Source of the DNA: Acidimicrobiia bacterium
GTDB lineage: Bacteria; Actinomycetota; Acidimicrobiia; Acidimicrobiales; Poriferisodalaceae
Reading direction: 5' to 3'
Length of the DNA: 64,000 nucleotides
Assembly: GCA_022820925.1 (NCBI GenBank)
Contig: JAJEEO010000011.1
Location: 1-64,000, forward strand
Below, piece by piece: positions 53,216-62,161 of this stretch (the first letter of the stretch is position 1; each line of letters opens with the position of its first letter). Position numbers and translations under genes: made by a program. The notes beneath the pieces are model-generated. The model was not told the DNA's origin. It saw nothing but the letters and a program-made list of their open reading frames with translations, and did not search any database.

Positions 53216-53257
53216 GCGGCCGTCGCCGCCGGGAGCAATCTCGGCAGCGGCGGCCGC
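53216..53257. terminator. Hairpin terminator after binding-protein copy 2, probably bidirectional
   Basis: GCGGCCGTCGCCGCCGGGA pairs with the matching GGCAGCGGCGGCCGC arm, nearly identical to the hairpin at 51288-51329, including the following CTCGTCGCG. The gene on its right runs toward it from the opposite strand, so it can end both transcripts. Confidence 0.65.
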
Positions 53258-53288
53258 TCGTCGCGTTCGGGGGCTGTCAACCGCCGAT

Positions 53289-54890
53289 CTAGGGGTCGAT
53301 GAGGACGCCGGGGTTGAGGATGCCGTTGGGGTCGAGCCGCTTCTTGGCAGCCCGGATCGCCTCGGCGAAGAGCTCGGGGCGCTGGCGGTCGTACGCGTTG
53401 GGGCGGTGCATGCGGCCCACGGCGTGATGGTGCGTGCACGTGCCGCCGGCTGCCTCGAGTGCCTCGTTGGCGGCGTCCTTGACGATCTGCCACTGCTCGA
53501 TCTCGCCGCCCTGCGTGCCCATGCCCGACCACGTGTAGTACGGCGCCGGGCCGTCGGTGTAGACGTGGGTGAAGCGGCACGACAGCGTGTGATGATCGCC
53601 GAACACTTCTGCCAGCACGGCGCCCACCTTCTCGCGCACCACGGCGTCGAATTCGGGCCACCGGTCCCAGGTGATGGCGGTCTCGAAGGTGTCGTTGATC
53701 AGCCCCAGCGAGGTCTCCACGCCGTTGCCCACGCCGATGAACGCGTTGCGCCATGCGCCGACTGCGCCGCCGCGGCCGGTGGGCGTGCCGGTGCCGTCGT
53801 CGATCTGAATCTCGTCGTCGGGCACGTGCCCGTTGCACTCACGTGCGATCTCGACTGCCTGGGCGATGTTGTGGCGCTGGGTCAGCTCGGCCGACTCGAA
53901 CGACACGATGACCAGCGCGTGCTCGCCGTCCATGCCCGCGGCACGCCCGGCTTCGGCCGGGTCCAAGATCCGCAGATTGGCCGGCCACAGCTTCGCTTGA
54001 ACCAGGTGCCGCACGGCGTCGTAGCCGGCTTCCCATGACGGGAACGTGACCCCGGCCGTCGCTCGGAACGTGGGGCGCTTCTGGATGCGCATCCATGCCT
54101 CGGTGATGATCCCGTAGATGCCTTCGGAGCCGATCACCATGCGGTCGGGGCTAGGGCCCGCGCCCGAGCCGGGCAGCCGGCGCGACTCCCACCAGCCCGA
54201 CGGCGTGATCATCCGGGTCGATTCGACAAACTCGTCGATGTGGGTGTGGTTGGTGGCGTAGTGGCCGCCCGAGCGCGTGGCGATCCACCCGCCGAGGGTC
54301 GAGAACCGGAACGACTGGGGGAAGTGCCGCAGCGTGTGCCCGCTGGGACGCAGCTGGTCCTCGAGGTGCGGGCCGAACACGCCCGCCTGGATGCGGGCGG
54401 CCCGTGACACGTCGTCGATCTCGAGCACCTGGTCGAGCTGGTCCAGCGAGATGACCACCGTGGGGCCGCGGTCTTCGGGCGGCGTCAAGCCCCAGACCAC
54501 CGACGAGCCGCCGCCATAAGGCACGGCGATATACCCGTTGGCGTCGCACCAGTCGAGCGTTGCTTCGACCTCGGCGTCGTTGCGGGGGTGGGCCACCACA
54601 TCGGGCGGGTTCGGGAAATCCAGGTTGAAGGCCCGCACCCGCTCGGTGAAGTGTGCGCCGTAGGCATAGCGGGCCCGGTCGTAGGTGCTGGTGGAGCACC
54701 AGCCGGCCACCGTGTCGGGAATCGCGATGCGAGGCGGGCGCAGATCGGCGTCGTCCACCGACGGCACCGGCTTCGCGGTGATCTCGGTGCCGTACTGTGC
54801 CGAGAGCTTCTTGGCCAGCTCAGCCCGTTCGGCATCACTGGGTTCTTCGGACTCCAGGCACCAGGCCCAGAACGACTTGCGGTCTGCCAT
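53289..54890 (-). CDS. FAD-binding oxidase, alkyl-DHAP synthase-like
   Basis: The 533-aa protein has the PCMH-type FAD domain (VAHPRNDAEVEATLDWCDANG, PYGGGSSVVWG, TLGGWIATRSGGHYATN) and a C-terminal part with HHH at about 487-489 (THHHAVGRMH) and a closing KKRLDPNGILNPG. The His triplet and order match alkylglycerone-phosphate synthase (AGPS), which makes the ether bond of ether lipids. D-lactate-dehydrogenase-like oxidases share the FAD part but not the His triplet. If it is a true AGPS, this bacterium may make ether lipids. The gene converges on the terminator and lies 47 bp downstream of the acyl-CoA dehydrogenase gene, on the same strand. Confidence 0.83.
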   Translation of the reverse strand: MADRKSFWAWCLESEEPSDAERAELAKKLSAQYGTEITAKPVPSVDDADLRPPRIAIPDTVAGWCSTSTYDRARYAYGAHFTERVRAFNLDFPNPPDVVAHPRNDAEVEATLDWCDANGYIAVPYGGGSSVVWGLTPPEDRGPTVVISLDQLDQVLEIDDVSRAARIQAGVFGPHLEDQLRPSGHTLRHFPQSFRFSTLGGWIATRSGGHYATNHTHIDEFVESTRMITPSGWWESRRLPGSGAGPSPDRMVIGSEGIYGIITEAWMRIQKRPTFRATAGVTFPSWEAGYDAVRHLVQAKLWPANLRILDPAEAGRAAGMDGEHALVIVSFESAELTQRHNIAQAVEIARECNGHVPDDEIQIDDGTGTPTGRGGAVGAWRNAFIGVGNGVETSLGLINDTFETAITWDRWPEFDAVVREKVGAVLAEVFGDHHTLSCRFTHVYTDGPAPYYTWSGMGTQGGEIEQWQIVKDAANEALEAAGGTCTHHHAVGRMHRPNAYDRQRPELFAEAIRAAKKRLDPNGILNPGVLIDP

Positions 54891-54937
54891 TGCTCATGCC
54901 TCCACGTGCGTGCTCGTCAACCTACGCCAGCATCGTC

Positions 54938-56137
54938 TCAGTCGTCAGCGAGCAGGGCGCGGCTGATGACCAGCTTCTGGATCTCGCTCGTGCCCTCGCC
55001 GATGATCATCAGCGGCGCGTCGCGGTAGTAGCGCTCCACCGGGTACTCGGTGGAGAAGCCGTTGCCGCCGTGGATGCGCATGGCATCCAGCGAAAGCTCG
55101 GCGGCAGTTTCCGACGCGAACAGCTTGGCCATGCCCGCAGCCAGGTCGACCCGCTCGCCCGCATCGGCCCTGCGGGCGGCGTCGTAGGTCATCAGCCGGG
55201 CGGCGTGCAGCTTGGTGGCCATCTCGGCGATCTTGAAGGCGATCGCCTGGTGCTTGGCGATGGGCTTGCCGAAGGCTTCGCGCTGCTTCGCGTACGCGAC
55301 GGCGGCGTCGTAGGCGGCCTGGGCCACGCCGACGCCGCGCGCCGCCACGTTGATGCGGCCCAGCTCGAGCGCGGCGAGTGCCCAGCGCAGGCCGTTGCCG
55401 ATCCCGCCATCTCCACTGAGGCCGTCGCCGCCCAGCACACGGTCCGCAGACACCCGGTGGTCCACATAGGACATCTCGACGGTCTCCAGCCCGCGGTACC
55501 CGATCTTGTCGATCTTGCGGCTGACCGTGATGCCGCCTGAGTGCTTGCCCGGCGTCTTGTCGACGAGGAAGCACGTGATGCCCGAGCTGCCCGACGGGTC
55601 GCCTTCAGGCACCCGAGCCAGCAGCGCTACGATGCCCGCCCGCTCGCCGTTGGTGACCCACATCTTGGTGCCGTTGATGACGAACTCGTCGCCGTCTCGC
55701 ACCGCACGGCAGCGCAGCGCGCCCGCGTCCGAGCCGCTGTCGGGCTCAGACAGCGAGAAGCAGCCGCGCAGCTTGCCGGTGGCCATGGGTGGCAGCAACC
55801 GGTCGCGCTGGTCGTCGGTGCCGAAACGGTCGATGAGCTTGGCGCAGATGAGGTGGCTGTTGACAATCCCCGCCAGCGACATCCACCCCCGCGACAGCTC
55901 CTCGATCACACGCGCGTAGGTCACATGGTCGAGGTCGAGCCCACCGTGCGATTCGGGAATGGTCGCCCCGAACAGGCCGAACTCCTCCATCTGTCCTGCC
56001 ATCGCGGTCGGGTACTCATCCGCGAGCTCCAGCGCGGACGACTCGGGCACCACCACCTCGTCCACCCAGCGCCGCAGCGTGTCGATGATCTCGTCGGCAA
56101 CTTCGTCGCCGATCCGATTGGCAGGCACGGTGTCCAT
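54938..56137 (-). CDS. Acyl-CoA dehydrogenase
   Basis: The 399-aa flavoenzyme oxidises acyl-CoA to enoyl-CoA. It has CFSLSEPDSGSDAGAL and KMWVTNGERAGI in the middle beta domain, then the C-terminal helical block with HGGNGFSTEYPVERYYRDA, which includes the conserved Gly-Arg region near FAD. Specificity (short-chain, isovaleryl or glutaryl) is not clear. AGGGAG lies eight bases before the chosen ATG (56135-56137); an ATG 24 bp upstream is also open. It precedes the FAD oxidase on the same strand, so the two may share a transcript. Confidence 0.9.
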   Translation of the reverse strand: MDTVPANRIGDEVADEIIDTLRRWVDEVVVPESSALELADEYPTAMAGQMEEFGLFGATIPESHGGLDLDHVTYARVIEELSRGWMSLAGIVNSHLICAKLIDRFGTDDQRDRLLPPMATGKLRGCFSLSEPDSGSDAGALRCRAVRDGDEFVINGTKMWVTNGERAGIVALLARVPEGDPSGSSGITCFLVDKTPGKHSGGITVSRKIDKIGYRGLETVEMSYVDHRVSADRVLGGDGLSGDGGIGNGLRWALAALELGRINVAARGVGVAQAAYDAAVAYAKQREAFGKPIAKHQAIAFKIAEMATKLHAARLMTYDAARRADAGERVDLAAGMAKLFASETAAELSLDAMRIHGGNGFSTEYPVERYYRDAPLMIIGEGTSEIQKLVISRALLADD

Positions 56138-56433
56138 CGGGCTCACTCCCTGAGCGCCCATGCGCCCATCGCTGTGCCGCACCGGTGTCGCCACAACGGT
56201 GCGAACCGTGGCCGACGATACGGCCACAGCGCCCGCCGCTGCTGCAACGCGCTCGCGAGCAGTGCGCCGAGCCGCACCGCCGCGAGCGGCAGCGGGAGCG
56301 GGTGATTGATGCCCGACGCCTACCAGTCAAGAATGTGCAGGTGATCCAAGACGACGTGGTCGGCGGAGACGCATCGAGCCCAGCTGACGGCGTGGGGATC
56401 ACGCTGCGCTCGGCCATGCTGGCGATCTCGTAG
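56138..56433. other. Intergenic region with a possible small upstream frame
   Basis: About 296 bp separate the divergent acyl-CoA dehydrogenase and methyltransferase genes. A GTG-started frame at 56302-56433 would encode 43 residues (VIDARRLPVKNVQVIQDD at its start) and end exactly one base before the ATG of the next gene. It has no recognisable family and may be chance. No promoter is identifiable with confidence. Confidence 0.3.
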
Positions 56434-57939
56434 ATGTCTCGCCGAGGCAGATCCCGCCGCCAAGCCCCGCCACGGCTGGTGTCTCGCACTCCGCCGCCGC
56501 GTGGCGGCGCACTGATGCCGCTGACGCCGGGCGATCTCGATGCCGTCGTCGATCACGCGTTCGCGATGCTCGCTGACATCGGTATGTCCGCGACTCCCGA
56601 CCGCTTCGCAGCGTTGCTGGTCGACCGCGGTGCGCGGTTTCGTGACGACGGCCGTCTCCTGCTGGGGCGTTCAATGGTGGAAGCCGCATTGGAACGCGCC
56701 CCGGCGGTGGTCTCGGTTCCGGGCTTCGATCCCGACCGCGGCATCACCGTCGGGCGCCGCGGGGTACACATCGGCACTGGCGGCGCCGCCACCCAGACGC
56801 TTGACACCGAGACCGGCGAGTACCGCGACTCGACGCTGGCCGACCTGTGGACGATGATGCGCGTGGTCGACGAGTGCGCCAGCATCCACTACGGGCTGCG
56901 CCCCGTCGTGGCACGTGACATTGCCGACGATCTCGAGCTTGATCTCAATACGGCGTTCGCTGCTGCGGCGGCGACGGCGAAGCCAATCGGCGTGAGCTTC
57001 ACGGCTGCCAGCAGCGTGGATCCCGTGGTCGACATGCTCGAGCTGGCCCTGGGCGGCGACGAGCCATTCGCGTGCCGGCCCTTCGCGATGGCCGTCGTGG
57101 TGCATGTCGTGCCTCCGCTTCGGTTCGCGGCGGAAGGCTGCGAGATCATGGCGCGGGCCATCGAGCGGGGAATGATCGTGCAGACCTGCTCAGCCGGCCA
57201 GGCGGGCGCCACCAGCCCGCCGTCGCTGGCGGGAGCACTGGCGCAGGGCTTGGCCGAGATCTTGGCTGCGGTGGTGCTGGCCGATGCGATCAAGCCCGGC
57301 CATCCCTGCATCCACGCATTCATGCCATTCGTGTCAGACCTTCGCAGCGGCGCCATGACCGGGGGCAGCGGTGAAGCCGCCATCGCCAGCGCTGCTGCAG
57401 CGCAGCTCCTGCGGGCACTCGAGATTCCCCACGCCGTGTCGGCTGGCATCACCGACTCCAAGGCGCCCGACTGCCAAGCCGGATACGAGAAGGGCTACAC
57501 GGTGGCCTTGGCTGCGCACGCCGGGGCCGACATGGTGCAGCTCTCGGTAGGGATGCTGGGCTCGATCATGGTGGCGAGCCCCGAAGCGCTGGTGGTCGAT
57601 GACGACATGTGCGGCGCAATCTTGCGCTCAGTCCGCGGCATCGAGGTAGCCCCTGGCTATCTCGACCTCGCAATGGTCGACAGCGTGGTGACCGGCGACG
57701 GCCACTACCTCGCTCACGCCCAGACGCTCGAACTGATGCGCAGCGAATACGTCTACCCCGAGCTGGGAAACCGGGCCTCGGTGGAGGAGTGGGTTGCCGC
57801 GGGCCGGCCGCAGCTATGGGACCGGGCCCGCAGCAGGGTCTGCGAGATCATTGCCGCAGGCCGTCCGGGGCACTTGCCGGCCAGCGCTGAAGCAGCGATC
57901 CGGTCGCGATTTCCGATCCGGTTGCCCACCGTCGCATGA
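56434..57939 (+). CDS. MttB-family methyltransferase (non-pyrrolysine type)
   Basis: The 501-aa protein belongs to the trimethylamine methyltransferase superfamily, which moves a methyl from a quaternary or tertiary amine to a corrinoid protein. The N-terminal arginine-rich start (SRRGRSRRQAPPRL) matches the family, and VDECASIHYGLRP, GMTGGSGEAAI-like GAMTGGSGEA and AGITDSKAPDCQAGYEKG are family blocks. No in-frame TAG is present, so it is the Pyl-free kind (glycine-betaine or related substrates). Its stop overlaps the next start (ATGA), coupling it to a dimethylglycine-dehydrogenase-like enzyme. That pairing suggests betaine-type demethylation, but no corrinoid protein or reactivase is in the window. 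Confidence 0.85.
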   Translation: MSRRGRSRRQAPPRLVSRTPPPRGGALMPLTPGDLDAVVDHAFAMLADIGMSATPDRFAALLVDRGARFRDDGRLLLGRSMVEAALERAPAVVSVPGFDPDRGITVGRRGVHIGTGGAATQTLDTETGEYRDSTLADLWTMMRVVDECASIHYGLRPVVARDIADDLELDLNTAFAAAAATAKPIGVSFTAASSVDPVVDMLELALGGDEPFACRPFAMAVVVHVVPPLRFAAEGCEIMARAIERGMIVQTCSAGQAGATSPPSLAGALAQGLAEILAAVVLADAIKPGHPCIHAFMPFVSDLRSGAMTGGSGEAAIASAAAAQLLRALEIPHAVSAGITDSKAPDCQAGYEKGYTVALAAHAGADMVQLSVGMLGSIMVASPEALVVDDDMCGAILRSVRGIEVAPGYLDLAMVDSVVTGDGHYLAHAQTLELMRSEYVYPELGNRASVEEWVAAGRPQLWDRARSRVCEIIAAGRPGHLPASAEAAIRSRFPIRLPTVA

Positions 57940-60440
57940 GCACCCGCACCACCGGCAACCCGGACGCGGCCTTCGAGATTGTGGTGATCGGCGGCGGCGT
58001 CGTCGGCGCGTCCGTCCTGTGGCATCTGGCTCGCGCCGGCCGCACCGACGCAGTGCTGCTCGAAAAGCACGAGCTGACCGCGGGATCGACGTGGCATGCG
58101 GCGGGCAATGTGCCGACGTTCTCGAACAGCTGGCTGGGCCAGCGAGCCGGCAATTACGCGTGGCGGTTGTACTCGGTGCTGGCGGCCGATCACGACGATC
58201 CCATCACCTACCGGCACACAGGTGCGATGTGGCCGGGACACACCAGCGATCGCATCGACCACTTTCACCATCTCATGGGAATAGCCACGGGTCTCGGGCA
58301 TGACCTGCGGATGGTGTCGCCACGCGAGATGGAGGAGTTGCATCCGCTCTGGCGCGACGACGGAACGGTGATCGGAGGACTGTTCGATCCCTATGAGGGC
58401 GATATCGATCCGAGCGGCCTGACTCACGCGTTCGCCCGACAGGCGCGGGCGCTCGGCGCTGAGGTTCGTCGTCATTGCAGGGTCGTAGCGATCGATGCTG
58501 TGGGGGGCGGGACCACCGCGGGGTGGCGCGTACACGTCGAGAGCGAGAACGGCGAACGGGACGGGCGCTCGGCCATCGACTGCGACATCGTCGTCAACGC
58601 CGCCGGCTTCTACGGCGCGCAGATCAGCGCGATGGCCGGCATCGATGCGCCCCTCGCCGTGCTCGAGCACCAGTACCTGCTGACCGGGCCAGTGCCGCAG
58701 CTCTCGGGCATCTCCGAGAGCTTCCCGCTCGTGCGCGACCCGGAGCTGATGTTCTACCTGCGCCGTGAGCAGGATCGTCTGTTGTTCGGCAACTACGGCC
58801 ACCCGGGGCGAACGCCGTGGTTGGATGGCCCGCCAGGACAATTCGACTCATCGCTCTTCGCCCCCTCCACCGACGACATCGCCGAGGTTGCGACAAAGGC
58901 CATGGCGCACGTGCCGTTGCTTGGCGAGGTCGGTGTCGCAGAGTTCGTCAACGGCCCCATCACGTACTCGCCCGATGCCAACCCGCTGGTCGGTCCGGCG
59001 GGCGGGGTTCACGGCTTCTACCAGGCAGTGGGCGTCCAGATCGGCGTCACCCAAGCAGCCGCGGTGGGCAAGGTGCTGACCGAGATGATCGTCGACGGCG
59101 ACACCGAGTGGGATGTGTGGCCCTGGGACCCCCGTCGTTTCGGCGAGTGGGCGATGTGCCGCCGTGGAAGCGACAGCTATGCAGACAAGCGGGTTCGCGA
59201 GCTGTACGAACACCAGTACGCCGCACCGTTCTCCCACCGTGTCTGGCAGTCGGCGCGGCCCGTGAATCAGAGCCCGCTGTATGACGTGCTGGCTTGCAAA
59301 GGCGCCCGCTTCGGACAGGTAGCGGGCTGGGAACGGGCCTTCTGGTTCGGCGCCGAGCCCTACCGCCACGACGCGCTCAGTTACCGAGACGAGCAGTGGC
59401 ACCACGCAGTCTCGGCGGAGTGCCTCGCCGTGCGCGATTGCGTCGGCGTCATGGACCACGGCGGCTTCGCCCGTTACGAGGTGTCGGGCCCCGGCGCTGC
59501 CGCATTCCTCGATCGCATCTATTGCACCGGCCTTCCCGCGAATGGTCGAGTCCGGCTCGGCTACATGCTGCGTCCCAACGGCACCGTGTGGAGCGAGGCG
59601 ACGATCGGACGCATCGCGCAGGACCACTTTCTGCTGCTGGGTCCGACCGCCGCGCGCGAACGCGACTTCGACTGGCTCGAGCGTCATCTTCCCGCCGACG
59701 GAAGCGTCGAACTGCAGCACGGCAGCCAGCGCACTTCGACTCTCATGGTGATGGGACCCCGATCGCGCGAGCTGCTGTCCCGATTGACTGCGGCCGACCT
59801 CTCGCGCAATGCCGCGCCGACGATGTCGCTGCGAGAGATCAAGATCGCCGGCATCGCCGTGACTGCTCTGAGGGTGAGCTTCGTCGGTGAACTCGGCTGG
59901 GAGCTGCATGTCGACGACGCCGACTTGGTCGACCTGTACGCCGCCGTTGGCGATGCGGGTGCCGACCTTGGCTTGGCCGACTTCGGCTCATTTGCACTCA
60001 ACTCGATGCGAGTCGAGAAGGGCTACCACGGGTGGGGCAGCGAGTTCGGCGTGGAGTACACACCCTTCGATGCCGGTCTCGGCCGCTTCGTCCAGCTCGA
60101 CAAGGCCGAATTCATCGGCCGCGAAGCGGCAGTGGCCGCGGCAGGCCGGGCACCGGAATGGTCCTACGGCATCTGGACTGTCGACATCAGCGAACTCGAC
60201 GGTGCTGCGGGCGATCCGCCGCCGTCGGCCCCGATCCGGCTTGACCGCGCAGCGGTCGGGTACGTCACCTCTGCCGCGATGGGATTCCGGACCGGCAAGC
60301 GAGTCTGTCTCGGCTTTGTCGAGGGCCGCTTTGCCGATGTCAAGCACGGCTTCACGATCGACGGCTACGGCGCAGACTGTCGAGCCGAGCGTCATGCCGG
60401 TGCGGTATACGACCCTGACAACAAGCGCCCGCGCAGCTGA
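57936..60440 (+). CDS. Dimethylglycine/sarcosine dehydrogenase-like fusion (FAD oxidoreductase plus GcvT domain)
   Basis: The 834-aa protein has an N-terminal amine-oxidase-type FAD domain with GGGVVG (19-24), HAAGNVPTFSNS and the FAD-covalent-type His region typical of the family, and a C-terminal folate-binding GcvT domain from about 450 (LGYMLRPNGTVWSEATIG, FVGELGWELHVD and GFRTGKRVCLGFVEG). This fusion oxidises N-methyl groups and can pass formaldehyde to tetrahydrofolate, as in dimethylglycine and sarcosine dehydrogenases. The upstream overlapping methyltransferase would produce dimethylglycine from betaine, giving a plausible two-step route. Confidence 0.87.
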   Translation: MSTRTTGNPDAAFEIVVIGGGVVGASVLWHLARAGRTDAVLLEKHELTAGSTWHAAGNVPTFSNSWLGQRAGNYAWRLYSVLAADHDDPITYRHTGAMWPGHTSDRIDHFHHLMGIATGLGHDLRMVSPREMEELHPLWRDDGTVIGGLFDPYEGDIDPSGLTHAFARQARALGAEVRRHCRVVAIDAVGGGTTAGWRVHVESENGERDGRSAIDCDIVVNAAGFYGAQISAMAGIDAPLAVLEHQYLLTGPVPQLSGISESFPLVRDPELMFYLRREQDRLLFGNYGHPGRTPWLDGPPGQFDSSLFAPSTDDIAEVATKAMAHVPLLGEVGVAEFVNGPITYSPDANPLVGPAGGVHGFYQAVGVQIGVTQAAAVGKVLTEMIVDGDTEWDVWPWDPRRFGEWAMCRRGSDSYADKRVRELYEHQYAAPFSHRVWQSARPVNQSPLYDVLACKGARFGQVAGWERAFWFGAEPYRHDALSYRDEQWHHAVSAECLAVRDCVGVMDHGGFARYEVSGPGAAAFLDRIYCTGLPANGRVRLGYMLRPNGTVWSEATIGRIAQDHFLLLGPTAARERDFDWLERHLPADGSVELQHGSQRTSTLMVMGPRSRELLSRLTAADLSRNAAPTMSLREIKIAGIAVTALRVSFVGELGWELHVDDADLVDLYAAVGDAGADLGLADFGSFALNSMRVEKGYHGWGSEFGVEYTPFDAGLGRFVQLDKAEFIGREAAVAAAGRAPEWSYGIWTVDISELDGAAGDPPPSAPIRLDRAAVGYVTSAAMGFRTGKRVCLGFVEGRFADVKHGFTIDGYGADCRAERHAGAVYDPDNKRPRS

Positions 60441-60548
60441 TTCGACAGTCCCCGGCACGGTTGCTCGGCGCCGGTTGCGGCACCAGAGCTGCGCTGCTCC
60501 TAGCATTCGCCCTGGTCACCACACGAGCGAGCACGACGGAGTACGACG

Positions 60549-61592
60549 ATGAAGATATCGATGGCGATCGGAGCGGGCGCGAGCCTGGACCCCAAGCGGC
60601 TCACCCAGCATGTGACCGATCTCGAAGCCGCCGGCGTGGACATGATCTGGGGCGGCGAGATCTATGGATTCGACCTGGTGTCGACGCTGGCGTACGTTGC
60701 CGCCAAGACCGAGCGAATCCAGCTCATGACCGGCATCCTGCCGATCTATTCCCGCAGCCCGGCGATCATCGCCCAGACGGCGATGACCATCGACACGCTG
60801 TCCGAGGGCCGGTTCATCCTGGGGCTCGGCACCTCGGGGCCGCAGGTGATCGAAGGCTGGCACGGCGTGCCGTTCTCGAAGCCGATGGGACGGACTCGCG
60901 ACGTCATCGAGATCTGCCGCAAGGTCTGGTCGGGCGATCGGGTGGTGCACGAGGGCGCTGCCGTCAGCCTGCCCTATGACGGGGGCACGGGCTTGGGCAA
61001 GCCGCTCAAGCTCATGGCCAAGCCGCACCGCCGCGACATCCCGATCGCAGTGGCGTCGATCGGCCCGCGCAACGTGGAGATGACCGCCGAGCTGGCCGAG
61101 GTATGGCAGCCCATCCACTTCCTGCCCGAGAAGTTCAACGACGTGTGGGGCGATGCGTTGGCGGCGGGCGGCGCCAAGCGCTCCGACGACCTGGGAGACC
61201 TGCAGATCGTGGCCGGCGGCACCGTGGCGATGGGCTCGGGCCCGATGGTCGAGGGGGTCCGCAAGGGCGTGCGTGACAACGTCGGCTTCTATGTCGGCGG
61301 CATGGGCGCTCGTGACAAGAACTTCTACAACGACCTGTTCAAGCGCTACGGCTACGTGGACGAGGCCGAAAAGATCCAGGACCTGTTCCTGACCGGCAAG
61401 CGGGACGAGGCGTTCGCGGCGGTGCCCGACGACTACGTCGACCGGGCCAGCCTCACCGGCGATCCCGAGCGCGTGAAGGAACGCATCGAGGTGTACCGCT
61501 CAGTAGGCGTGTCATACCTCGACATCTCGATCCCGCAGGAAACCGAGAACCCCCTCGAGGTCATCTCCCAGATCAAGGCCTGGGCCGAGTAG
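60549..61592 (+). CDS. Luciferase-like F420-dependent oxidoreductase (TIGR03559-like)
   Basis: The 347-aa protein has LEAAGVDMIWGGEIYGFDLVS, LMTGILPIYSRSPAIIAQTAMTIDTLSEGRFILGLGTSGPQVIEGWHGVPF and PIAVASIGPRNVEM. The GTSGPQVIEGWHG block is characteristic of a mycobacterial-type F420 group. GGAG lies seven bases before the ATG. The substrate is unknown; it stands on the same strand as the methyltransferase operon about 110 bp away. Confidence 0.88.
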   Translation: MKISMAIGAGASLDPKRLTQHVTDLEAAGVDMIWGGEIYGFDLVSTLAYVAAKTERIQLMTGILPIYSRSPAIIAQTAMTIDTLSEGRFILGLGTSGPQVIEGWHGVPFSKPMGRTRDVIEICRKVWSGDRVVHEGAAVSLPYDGGTGLGKPLKLMAKPHRRDIPIAVASIGPRNVEMTAELAEVWQPIHFLPEKFNDVWGDALAAGGAKRSDDLGDLQIVAGGTVAMGSGPMVEGVRKGVRDNVGFYVGGMGARDKNFYNDLFKRYGYVDEAEKIQDLFLTGKRDEAFAAVPDDYVDRASLTGDPERVKERIEVYRSVGVSYLDISIPQETENPLEVISQIKAWAE

Positions 61593-61639
61593 CCCGGCAC
61601 GAGCTGCTGATGGGTGGCGAAGTCGCGCCCGGATCGCGC

Positions 61640-62104
61640 ATGAGTGCTCGGGAGCGGTTCCTGGCGGGGGCCGAAGCGTTGGGCTTGACGCCGGAGATCC
61701 TGCGCTTTCCCGAGGGCACGCGCACGGCTGAGCAGGCGGCTGCGGCAGTCGGCTGCGAGCTCGGCCAGATCGTGAAGTCGCTGGTGTTCCTGTGCGACGG
61801 TCAGCCGGTGCTGGCGTTGACCTCCGGTGCCAACCGTGTCGACACCACCCGGCTGGGCGAACTGCTCGGCGGCAAGATCGCCCGGGCCGACGCCGACGGC
61901 GTGCGTGAGGCCACCGGCTACGCGATCGGCGGTACACCGCCGTTCGGCCACGAGCGGATGCTGCGGGCGGTCGTCGACCGGGCGCTGCTGACCTACGACA
62001 CGGTGTGGGCCGCGGCAGGCACGCCCGACACCGTCTTCGAGCTGACCCCCGACGAGCTGCTGCGAGCCAGCGGCGCAAAGGCAGCCGACTTCGTCTCACG
62101 CTGA
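61640..62104 (+). CDS. YbaK/EbsC-family aminoacyl-tRNA deacylase
   Basis: The protein (154 aa from the ATG 61640, MSARERFLAG) clears mischarged Cys- or Ala-tRNA(Pro). It has VGCELGQIVKSLVFLCDGQPVLALTSGANRVDT, with the conserved Lys in QIVKSLVF, and ATGYAIGGTPPFGH, the YbaK signature loop. An ATG at 61610 is also in frame. It is compact, with no other domain. It lies between the luciferase-like gene and the convergent MMPL gene. Confidence 0.88.
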   Translation: MSARERFLAGAEALGLTPEILRFPEGTRTAEQAAAAVGCELGQIVKSLVFLCDGQPVLALTSGANRVDTTRLGELLGGKIARADADGVREATGYAIGGTPPFGHERMLRAVVDRALLTYDTVWAAAGTPDTVFELTPDELLRASGAKAADFVSR

Positions 62105-62161
62105 TCACGACCAGATGAGCCATGCGCGCGTTCAGCCTGCGCGCGTTGGGCCCGCGTGCGC

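Noticed and set aside
56434..57939. Possible pyrrolysine-type MttB
   Set aside because: The frame has no internal TAG; the gene is of the Pyl-free branch.
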